Source: Sphingobium sp. AP50 (GTDB taxonomy: Bacteria; Pseudomonadota; Alphaproteobacteria; Sphingomonadales; Sphingomonadaceae). Taken from it: a stretch of DNA of 64,000 nt. Positions 27,064 through 34,449 of this stretch are shown piece by piece (position 1 is the first letter of the stretch; every line of letters starts with the position of its first letter). The stretch is from contig NZ_FNYZ01000023.1 of the NCBI RefSeq assembly GCF_900109095.1, positions 1 through 64,000 of the forward strand. The letters run 5' to 3'. The notes under the pieces were generated by a model that saw only the letters and a list, made by a program, of their open reading frames with translations, searched no databases and was not told the DNA's origin. The position numbers were made by a program, and so were the translations under genes.

Positions 27064-27534
27064 ATGATGATGCAACCGCAGATCGATGATACCGACCGGC
27101 GCCTTTTGCGAGCCTATCAATCGCGGCCTGATTTGAGCATCGCAGAATTGGCAGAGGAGGTGGGCCTGTCTTCCACCCCCTGTTGGCGTCGGCTCAAACG
27201 TCTGGAAGAGATCGGCGTAATAATCGGGCGGGCCAATATTTTGAACCCCGTCGCGCTCGGCTATCCGGTCAATGTTTTCGCGCACATGAAGCTGCGTGTG
27301 CATGATGCCGGGACGCTGGATGCCTTTGAGGCCGCGATCCGGCAAATTCCCAATATCGTGGAATGTTTTTCGATGAGTGGCGATTCCGATTATGTTGTCA
27401 GAGTGGTTGCCAAAAGCATTGAAGATTATGAAAGAATTTTGCGAACGATCCTGCTGTCATTGCCCAATGTTTTATCCGTCAATTCCAGTTTCACTTTAGG
27501 TTCTGTGAAATTGACGGCTGAGGTTCCCCTGTAG
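27064..27534 (+). CDS. Lrp/AsnC-family regulator (copy 2)
   Basis: A 156-residue regulator with the helix-turn-helix DDTDRRLLRAYQSRPDLSIA and ELAEEVGLSSTPCWRRLKRL, and the effector domain holding ECFSMSGDSDYVVRVVAKS. It is a paralogue of copy 1 but has the 14-bp palindrome in its promoter, placing it in the putative TetR regulon. A branched-chain aminotransferase remnant follows directly, so it may once have controlled branched-chain amino-acid breakdown. Confidence 0.9.
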   Translation: MMMQPQIDDTDRRLLRAYQSRPDLSIAELAEEVGLSSTPCWRRLKRLEEIGVIIGRANILNPVALGYPVNVFAHMKLRVHDAGTLDAFEAAIRQIPNIVECFSMSGDSDYVVRVVAKSIEDYERILRTILLSLPNVLSVNSSFTLGSVKLTAEVPL

Positions 27535-27629
27535 AATACGTGCCATCATTATTGGCGTCGAGGTTGCTGATCTGTAGGCCGGACCTAGGGCGGGGCTTTC
27601 CGCGCCTTAAGCGTCAGAACCGCGATGGG

Positions 27630-27990
27630 CTTCGTCCCAATTTATGCGGGGACGGCATGAACGCCTTTTTTTTGATGGGCGACGGACCGATCGTGACCCC
27701 GCCGCTGGGCGGCACCATCCTGCCGGGTATAACCCGCAACAGCATCATCTCGCTCGCCGCGCGAAGGGGCATACGGTGCGCAAGGAACTTTATAGCTTCG
27801 CCCAGTGGTGCGGGGATGCGGAGTGGTCGATTGCGCGAAGTCTTCGCCTGCGGCACGACGGCGGTCGTCACCGTGATCGGCACGGTCGAGAACGTCGATG
27901 GCGGGATTGTTACGGAAAGCCTGGGCACCGATTTGACCGGCATCCAGCGCAGCACAGTGGATCCGGCCAACCGGGTGCGCAGGCTCTGAA
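27630..27990 (+). pseudogene. ilvE: Branched-chain aminotransferase remnant
   Basis: The plus strand reads GMNAFFLMGDGPIVTPPLGG then TILPGITRNSIISLAAR, shifts frame for HTVRKELYSFAQWCGDAE, shifts back for LREVFACGTTAVVTVIGTV, and ends with LTGIQRSTVDPANRV. These are the consecutive C-terminal motifs of class-IV branched-chain aminotransferases. The N-terminal two thirds with the PLP lysine are absent and two frameshifts (near 27770 and 27835) are present. It would have made the oxoacids used by the bkd complex. Confidence 0.75.
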
Positions 27991-28104
27991 AAGGCGAGGC
28001 TCTTCTGTCCCTTGGCATGGAAAAAGCCAATGGACAGGGCGGGTGCCCTTGCCAATGCCACACATATGAATGTTGCGGCAGTAGTCGGGTGGGCGACCGG
28101 CTGA

Positions 28105-29439
28105 TCAGAACTGGTCGATAATGGCTATATCGTCGCTGATCCGGATTTGAGTGTGATAGGGTTGGGATCGTTCTTGTATTCTTTTGAGAATGGCCTGCGC
28201 CTGAACGCCTTTTGCCAGGGTCGGGAGTCCCTGTTCCGGTCCGTCCCTGTCGTTAATGATCAGTGGATAAATGCGGATCTGTTGAAGCTTGCCTTGTTTG
28301 TAATGGAGCGTCGCCGCGGTGGCTTCCCACCACTTCTCGGGTAAGGTGACCGTCTGCTTGTGCGGACCTTCACTGGCGATAGTGATTGTCTTGGGTAGCT
28401 CGAAGAATAAATGGCCGAGGCCGTAGAAGATCGGCGTGCCCTTGTATATCTCGATCCCCTGTATGGCATGGGGTCCGTGACGGAGGACGACGGAAGCCCC
28501 CTTGTCAATCGCATCATGAAAAAGCGTCGGTAGAAATTCGGCCGGATCGGAATCCTCGTAGCCGCCCGATCGCGTTTCATGCGCATGAATCGAAAACAGC
28601 ACCAACCCAGCGCGCGCTCTGGCTGTTGAAACCGATGCCAGCAATGCGGCGCGGTCCTTGTCGCTGACATCGAACGTCAGGCCCGGCGTTGCGGAAACGC
28701 GAAAGAGCTTTTCGTTCAGATGAACCTCCTTCGGCGTCGCGCCGGGAAGGTCATAGCCTTGATATCCCCCGCGCACGACGATTTTCCCCAACGCCTGCAT
28801 TTCATCCGTCGTAACCAAAGTCACCGGTTCGACGTGCAAAGGGTTTAGGCCAGGACGAGCGCCAGCGCCACGATCTGGATCGCCAGCCGGCGACATGCCG
28901 GGAAATGTCGAAGCTGTGGCGACCAGGGCGACGGCGCCTTTCGACGTATTCAATATGCCGGGCGCCCGCGCCGCATCAAGGCTTTGGCCTGTTCCGGCGT
29001 GGGTGAAGCCGATGGCGTTTACAGCGACGTCCGTTGCGGTCAGTCCTTCCAGTCCCCAGTCGGTCGAGTGATTATTGGCGCGCGAGAGAAGATTGATACC
29101 CATCGCATGGAGATTTCGCATCGTGTCCAGCGTGTGTATAGGATAGCCTCCGCCATTTTCCGCTGCGGTCGCACCTTTGAAGCTGCTGAGGTCGAAGCTG
29201 GACCCCTCCTGATTGGCGAAGGCGGCGTCCGATTGCTGGATTAATGCCGCGACCTGCGCGAAAGCGGGCGGTATTTTATCCAGCGACGTGCGATAGGGGC
29301 CAAGCAAATCGCCTCCGACAAACAAGGTGAAATCCCCATCGAGACGCGGCGAAGCCAAAGGTTGCTGAGCATAGGAAGGCGGCGCTATCGCGGGAAGGGC
29401 GAATGCGAAGGCAAGAGCGGCAAAGGCAATTCGGTTCAT
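28105..29439 (-). CDS. CapA/PgsA-family metallophosphoesterase-like exported protein
   Basis: A 444-residue protein of the CapA (poly-gamma-glutamate-linked) family. A signal peptide (MNRIAFAALAFAFALPAIAP) is followed by the metal-site segments FTLFVGGDLLG, AFANQEGSSFD, LLSRANNHSTDWGLEGL, LFSIHAHETRSGG and VVLRHGPHAIQGIEIYKGTP. No capB/capC genes are nearby, so a role in capsule synthesis is unlikely. It follows a TonB receptor by 223 bases on the same strand, under the operator at 31949. A hydrolytic role on an imported peptide-like compound is possible. A decayed paralogue lies at 52245-52819, also after a TonB gene. Confidence 0.82.
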   Translation of the reverse strand: MNRIAFAALAFAFALPAIAPPSYAQQPLASPRLDGDFTLFVGGDLLGPYRTSLDKIPPAFAQVAALIQQSDAAFANQEGSSFDLSSFKGATAAENGGGYPIHTLDTMRNLHAMGINLLSRANNHSTDWGLEGLTATDVAVNAIGFTHAGTGQSLDAARAPGILNTSKGAVALVATASTFPGMSPAGDPDRGAGARPGLNPLHVEPVTLVTTDEMQALGKIVVRGGYQGYDLPGATPKEVHLNEKLFRVSATPGLTFDVSDKDRAALLASVSTARARAGLVLFSIHAHETRSGGYEDSDPAEFLPTLFHDAIDKGASVVLRHGPHAIQGIEIYKGTPIFYGLGHLFFELPKTITIASEGPHKQTVTLPEKWWEATAATLHYKQGKLQQIRIYPLIINDRDGPEQGLPTLAKGVQAQAILKRIQERSQPYHTQIRISDDIAIIDQF

Positions 29440-29662
29440 AGGATTTCCAGTTGAAGCGATGCCCGAACAGGCGGAGCCATCCGATCATCAAATGTGGCGG
29501 TAAGACAAATGCTCGCACGGCTTCCGAGCGGATGCAATCGGAACCAATGCGCGTGGGTTCGATAAGTGCAGCAGCTTGCCCGTATCTTCACGATCGCGAT
29601 CCGATGCCGATCGTGCAGCGCAAATGAAAAGGGCGTTGATAAAATCGCCGCCCTCCAAAAGT

Positions 29663-31906
29663 TCAGAACGACCCTGAGATATTGAAGCCGACAGCTCTCG
29701 GCTGAATATAGGTGATTTGCGGGTTAGTCAGAGATCCATTGCGATTATCCAGGATCAGGACGCCATTTTTGTCAAAAACGTTACGCACGAAAACCGACAA
29801 TTGCCAACGCTTGTTGATCCCAAAACCAGCTCTCAGGTCGAGGGTCTTGTAATCGGGAAGTACGGCGCGGCTGCTGTCCGGAATATTGACGAACCCGCCA
29901 TAACGCTTGCCGAGATAGACGAAAGTGCCGCCGATAAAGGCATCGACCGAATCTCTGACTGAGATGTTATATTGCGCGGAAATGCTGCTCGTGAACTTGG
30001 CGGTCGACGGCAGACGATCACCCTTGGAGCCGATCAGGTTCGTTGCGGACAGCGTCGAGACTGGCAGGTCGCCACGCAGCGTCGCGGCGGTATAGGCGGC
30101 ATTGGCATTGATTGAAACCCCGGTGATCGGCTTCAAGCCAACCTGTACTTCTGCGCCGCGGCTACGGGCCTTCGAGCCGTTGACGTAGAAAACGAACTGG
30201 GTGTTGGTATCCGTGCTCTGGAGCTGAATGTCCTTCCAGTCGACCTGAAACATCGAGATGTCATAGGTCAGCATGCGTGACGCGGTCTGTCCCTTGATGC
30301 CCAGTTCATAGCTGGTCACGCGATCGGAACCGAAGGAGCGCGGCACGTTGGGAACGACCGGATTGGGGCCACCCGGACGATAGCCGGCCGCGACGCGCGC
30401 AAACAGCATCGTATCCGGCCCGATCTTGTAGCTCGGAGTGACCAGCCAGGTGAAAGCATGGCCCTTCGAACCGGTCGAATTCACATTGGAAGAGCCGAAA
30501 ATAGGCACGACAGCGCTGTCCACCGTGGTAACTGAGGAATAGCGCTGCTTGTTGTCGGCATAGCGTCCACCTATCTGGATATCCAACCGGTCGGTGGCGT
30601 GCCAGGTCATGTCGGCAAAGCCGGCGGCTTCGCGGTAGCTGGACGGATTGGCGCCTTCATAGGGGTTTACCAGTGATGAGCCGCTGCTATCCAGAACGGT
30701 CAGGCTCTGCTGTGCATCGGCATGTTCCTTGGTATAGAAGCCGCCGATGATCCAGTCGAACATCGTGCCGGCCCCGCTAAGGCGAACTTCCTGCGAGAAT
30801 TTACGCAGCGAAGATTCATTGTCGAGCGAAACAGAAGCAGAACCCGGATAAAATGCCGGAAGAAAACCGAACACGGCGGACACATCTACAATGTCCGCGA
30901 CGCCGCTGCGGGTCCAGGCGCTAACCGATGTCAGCGTTGCAAATCCCAAATCCCAGTCGGCTCGAAATGAATAAAGCGCGTACTTTCGCATTCCATCGGT
31001 CAGCAGCGCGGAGTTAGTGCGCTCCGGCAACGCTGCACCGACCGGACCAGCGCCTGAATTTGTATTGATTGCCGTGAAATCGCTTAATGAGCGCACGTTG
31101 TACATGGCGTCGCCGTTCAGATCGGTGCGCTGCTTCATGGCTGTGAAATTGAGGGTCAGCCCCTCAAAAGGCTTTACAAGAAGCGCGGCCCGTCCGCCCC
31201 AGCTCTTGTTCTTGTTGCGATCCCGATGGATCGCGCCGTTCGCAAGACTGTCTACCCAGGCCGGGCTGTCGTTGAGGAAGCCATTGACGCGCAGGGCAAC
31301 CGCATCGGTCAGGATGGGAACATTGAGCGATCCGCGGATTGAATGGCCATAGCCGCCATCCCCGACCTTGCTTGCACCCACTTCGACACGTCCGGAAAAT
31401 TCCCGAATGTCAGGCGATTTCGTGACATATTTGAGCAAGCCGCCAAGGCTTGATGCGCCATATAGTGTCCCCTGCGGGCCACGTAACACTTCGATCCGTT
31501 CCAGGACGGCAGGATCGAAATCTGGAACCGTTGCGTTGCCCAGATAGGTGGATGAGCCGAAGGGAACGTCATCGACTAGGATGGCAACCGTCGGGTTCGT
31601 CTGTCCGCCGGACGTGATGCCGCGTATAGAAATTTCGCTGGTGCGCTCACCGGCGAATTGCAAACCAGGCACGCGGTCGTAGAAGGCGCTGAGCGACGTG
31701 ATGTTCTGCGAAACGAGTGCGTCTGACCCGACGGCGGTGATAGCTACGGGAACGTCCTGCAACCGCTGGTCCCGTTTTTGCGCGGTGACGATAATTGTGT
31801 CCGAGTCGGTCACGGGTGCGGGCGCCTTCTCCTGCCCATGGGCTGCTGGAATGCCCGCCAGGATCGCCACAGCAGCGCAGCTTCCAAAAATGATTTGACT
31901 CTTCAT
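29663..31906 (-). CDS. TonB-dependent outer-membrane receptor (copy 2)
   Basis: A 747-residue receptor. The ATG at 31906 (MKSQIIFGSCAAVAILAG, cleavage near AAHGQ) is chosen because the longer frame to 32002 would run through the promoter and operator at 31949-31968. The plug has TIIVTAQKRDQRLQDVPVAI and RGPQGTLYGASSLGG; the barrel ends RAVGFNISGSF. It is a paralogue of copy 1, with similar plug loops, so substrates may be related. It is divergent from a TetR gene with a shared operator. Confidence 0.9.
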   Translation of the reverse strand: MKSQIIFGSCAAVAILAGIPAAHGQEKAPAPVTDSDTIIVTAQKRDQRLQDVPVAITAVGSDALVSQNITSLSAFYDRVPGLQFAGERTSEISIRGITSGGQTNPTVAILVDDVPFGSSTYLGNATVPDFDPAVLERIEVLRGPQGTLYGASSLGGLLKYVTKSPDIREFSGRVEVGASKVGDGGYGHSIRGSLNVPILTDAVALRVNGFLNDSPAWVDSLANGAIHRDRNKNKSWGGRAALLVKPFEGLTLNFTAMKQRTDLNGDAMYNVRSLSDFTAINTNSGAGPVGAALPERTNSALLTDGMRKYALYSFRADWDLGFATLTSVSAWTRSGVADIVDVSAVFGFLPAFYPGSASVSLDNESSLRKFSQEVRLSGAGTMFDWIIGGFYTKEHADAQQSLTVLDSSGSSLVNPYEGANPSSYREAAGFADMTWHATDRLDIQIGGRYADNKQRYSSVTTVDSAVVPIFGSSNVNSTGSKGHAFTWLVTPSYKIGPDTMLFARVAAGYRPGGPNPVVPNVPRSFGSDRVTSYELGIKGQTASRMLTYDISMFQVDWKDIQLQSTDTNTQFVFYVNGSKARSRGAEVQVGLKPITGVSINANAAYTAATLRGDLPVSTLSATNLIGSKGDRLPSTAKFTSSISAQYNISVRDSVDAFIGGTFVYLGKRYGGFVNIPDSSRAVLPDYKTLDLRAGFGINKRWQLSVFVRNVFDKNGVLILDNRNGSLTNPQITYIQPRAVGFNISGSF

Positions 31907-31948
31907 TTCCGATCCCGGCTCGTAGTTTTGCTTGACCGCCAACAGAGC

Positions 31949-31968
31949 ATACATACCTGTATTGTCAA
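31949..31968 (-). promoter_or_regulatory. TonB promoter -35 with ATACA-N4-TGTAT operator
   Basis: On the minus strand a perfect -35 TTGACA (31968-31963) is directly followed by the palindrome ATACAGGTATGTAT (31962-31949); a -10-like CTGTTG follows after a 17-base spacer. The operator therefore fills the promoter spacer. It lies between the divergent TonB and TetR genes, 28 bases before the TetR ATG, so the TetR could control both. Confidence 0.75.
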
Positions 31969-31989
31969 TAGCGAAAGATTGGGTCATGC

Positions 31990-32646
31990 ATGAGTTGGAC
32001 AAATTCTGAGATCGTTGTAGCTAAATGGCATCACAGAAAGCGAAGCGGAGGTTTAGTGACGGAATTGGAAGATGGTAGCGATGCAGGGCGCAATCTCACG
32101 ACTCAGGATTGGCTCGATCTTGCGCGCGAGACTTTGATCCGCGAAGGCATCGATGCCGTGAAGGTGGACCGCCTGGCAAAAGTCAGCGGCGTGACGCGCG
32201 GGGGCTTCTACTGGCGCTTTAAGAGCCGGCAGGATTTGCTTGATCAATTGCTCGACGATTGGCGGTCCTGCAACACCATGCCTTTCATTTCGGCAGTAAC
32301 GGGCGTCGGAAGTCCCTCCGAGCGATACCATGCTCTCATGGATCTGTGGATCGACGAACAGAGATTTCGTCCCGAATATGACACGGCGGTGCGGAACTGG
32401 GCGGCCGCCTCGCCGAAAGTTGCTGAAGTGGTGCATACGGTCGATACCGTGCGGATCGACGCATTGCGGCATCTATTTGTTGAAGCGGGATGTGACAATG
32501 ACGAAGCTTTGGTCCGGGCCAGGATCACCTATTATCATCAAATCGGCTATTACGCTCTCGGCATTAAGCAAAGCGCCGAGCGTCGGCGCCAGCTCGGTCC
32601 GATATATTATCGTATATTAACGGGCTTCCCCGTCGGGTCGGCTTAG
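31990..32646 (+). CDS. TetR-family regulator (copy 2), likely master of the palindrome regulon
   Basis: A 218-residue regulator with helix-turn-helix WLDLARETLIREGIDAVKVD and RLAKVSGVTRGGFYWRFKSR and a helical ligand domain. It starts 28 bases after the 14-bp palindrome shared with the divergent TonB gene and is followed by sox, which has a second perfect palindrome. TetR repressors typically autoregulate through such inverted repeats, so it is the best candidate for binding all copies. A GTG at 32056 is an alternative start. The paralogue at 20165 is the other candidate. Confidence 0.88.
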   Translation: MSWTNSEIVVAKWHHRKRSGGLVTELEDGSDAGRNLTTQDWLDLARETLIREGIDAVKVDRLAKVSGVTRGGFYWRFKSRQDLLDQLLDDWRSCNTMPFISAVTGVGSPSERYHALMDLWIDEQRFRPEYDTAVRNWAAASPKVAEVVHTVDTVRIDALRHLFVEAGCDNDEALVRARITYYHQIGYYALGIKQSAERRRQLGPIYYRILTGFPVGSA

Positions 32647-32843
32647 TCGATCTTCTGATCACTTATAGGCAGATTGCGATGAGCGGATAAAATTCGTGGT
32701 TGCTTCTGCAGCAACGTCGGGGTTCTGCAGTGCAGATTTGGCTTTGCTCGTTCGACTATCCCGGCTCGCCGGTGCGCATTGGGTCGCGATTCTTTGGCGT
32801 GCGCCGCGATCGGGCAAAAAGAAGCTTGCTTCCGCTCTTACGT

Positions 32844-32872
32844 TTGACGATACATATATGTATTCGTTACAC
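32844..32872 (+). promoter_or_regulatory. sox promoter with ATACA-N4-TGTAT operator in spacer
   Basis: TTGACG (32844-32849) and TTACAC (32867-32872) are exactly 17 bases apart, and the perfect palindrome ATACATATATGTAT (32850-32863) occupies the spacer. A protein bound there would block RNA polymerase. The soxB ATG is 12 bases after the -10, giving a very short leader. Confidence 0.75.
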
Positions 32873-32884
32873 GTTGAGGCATGA

Positions 32885-34141
32885 ATGAAAAGTCGCTACT
32901 CACTCTGGAAGCTGATCAAGGAAGGGTTGACAGGTCATTCCAGCTGGGGGGCCGCCTGGAGAGACGCTGAACCGCAGCCGTCCTATGATACGATAATTAT
33001 CGGTGGCGGTGGGCATGGGCTTGCGACGGCCTATTATTTAGCAAAAAATCACGGCCTTCGAAATATCGCCGTGCTGGAAAAGGGCTGGATCGGCGGCGGC
33101 AATACTGGCCGCAATACCACAGTCATCCGCTCCAACTATTATTACCCGGAAAGCGCACGGCTGTATGACCTTTCGGTCAATCTATATGAAAAGCTGCACA
33201 AGGAACTGAATTACAATGTGATGTTCAGCCAGCGCGGGATCGTCACCATCGCGCACAGCAGGCATGATATGGAAGCCGCCGCCCGCTGGGTCGGCGCGAT
33301 GAACAGCAACGGCGTTGCAACACGCATGCTGAGCAAAGACGACATTGCGCGCCGCGTGCCTTTTCTGGACGTGTCGGCGACGGCGCGCTATCCCGTTTAC
33401 GGCGGCTTCGCACAGGAAAAGGCCGGTACGGCGCGGCACGATGCGGTGGCCTGGGGGTATGCGCGAGCGGCGGATTCGCTGGGCGTCGACATCATTCAAA
33501 ATTGCGAGGTCACCGGGTTTCGCCGGACGTCTGACGGGCGGGTGACGGGCGTGGAAACGTCACGCGGCCCAATCGGCTGCAACAAGGTGGGTCTTGCCGT
33601 AGCAGGCAGCTCGACGGTATTGGCGAATATGGCGGGCTTCCGTCTGCCGGTGACGAGCTACGCGTTGCAGGCCTTCGTTTCTGAACCGCTCAAGCCGGTA
33701 ATCGACACCGTCGTCCTGTCGCTGGCTACGGGCACCTATGTCAGCCAGTCCGATAAGGGAGGGCTAGTCATAGGCGGCGCGCTCGATCATTATCCCTCCT
33801 ATGCGCAGCGCGGCAACATGCCGGTGGCTCGCAACGTTCTGGGCGCCATTGCTGAGCAATATCCGGCACTGGCGCGGGTGCGGTTCCTGCGTCAATGGGC
33901 GGGCATCGTCGATGTGGTGCCTGATTCCAGTCCGATCATCGGCCGTACGCCAGTGCCCGGCCTGTACATCAACTGCGGCTGGGGCACTGGCGGTTTCAAG
34001 GCCATTCCGGCCGGCGGGACATTGCTGGCGCACCACATCGCGACCGGACAGCCGCATAGGCTGGCCGCACCCTTTTCGCTGGACCGGTTCACGACCGGCG
34101 CCTTGATCGATGAGGCTGCTGCCTCCGGTATCGCGCATTAA
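32885..34141 (+). CDS. soxB: Heterotetrameric sarcosine oxidase, beta subunit
   Basis: A 418-residue flavoprotein subunit that oxidises the N-methyl group of sarcosine or a related N-methyl amino acid. It has the SoxB-type N-terminus YSLWKLIKEGLTGHSSWGAA, the dinucleotide fold DTIIIGGGGHGLATAYYLAK, GGGNTGRNTTVIRSNYYY and VMFSQRGIVTIAHS, and ends with CGWGTGGFKAIPAGG. It opens the soxBDAG-purU-folD cluster directly under a palindrome-controlled promoter. Confidence 0.93.
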   Translation: MKSRYSLWKLIKEGLTGHSSWGAAWRDAEPQPSYDTIIIGGGGHGLATAYYLAKNHGLRNIAVLEKGWIGGGNTGRNTTVIRSNYYYPESARLYDLSVNLYEKLHKELNYNVMFSQRGIVTIAHSRHDMEAAARWVGAMNSNGVATRMLSKDDIARRVPFLDVSATARYPVYGGFAQEKAGTARHDAVAWGYARAADSLGVDIIQNCEVTGFRRTSDGRVTGVETSRGPIGCNKVGLAVAGSSTVLANMAGFRLPVTSYALQAFVSEPLKPVIDTVVLSLATGTYVSQSDKGGLVIGGALDHYPSYAQRGNMPVARNVLGAIAEQYPALARVRFLRQWAGIVDVVPDSSPIIGRTPVPGLYINCGWGTGGFKAIPAGGTLLAHHIATGQPHRLAAPFSLDRFTTGALIDEAAASGIAH

Positions 34142-34152
34142 GGAGGCGAGGA

Positions 34153-34449
34153 ATGCTTTTGATCGGATGTCCATGGTGCGGCCCTCGCGATGAGCATGAA
34201 TTTCATTGTGGCGGCCAGAGCCATATCCAGCGTCCCGGTCCGGCCGAGGATGTCAGCGATGCACGATGGGGGGACTATCTGTTCGCTCGCGACAATCCGC
34301 GAGGTCCTCATGCCGAACGCTGGGTGCATCAATTTGGCTGCGGCCGCTGGTTCAACATGCTGCGCGACACCGTGAACCATCAGATACTGGCAGTATATCA
34401 GATGCGTCAACCTGTTCCCAACCCATCCGACGAAGGAGGCGCGCTATGA
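34153..34449 (+). CDS. soxD: Sarcosine oxidase, delta subunit
   Basis: A 98-residue zinc-binding subunit. It has the typical start LLIGCPWCGPRDEHEFHCGG (Cys6, Cys9 and His15 or His18 as metal ligands) and the later HAERWVHQFGCGRWF (Cys-containing), then NMLRDTVNHQILAVY. Its TGA overlaps the soxA ATG in ATGA. The gene follows soxB by 11 bases. Confidence 0.92.
   Translation: MLLIGCPWCGPRDEHEFHCGGQSHIQRPGPAEDVSDARWGDYLFARDNPRGPHAERWVHQFGCGRWFNMLRDTVNHQILAVYQMRQPVPNPSDEGGAL

Noticed and set aside
28105..29439. Poly-gamma-glutamate capsule synthesis.
   Set aside because: Only the CapA-like gene is present; no CapB ligase or CapC genes accompany it.
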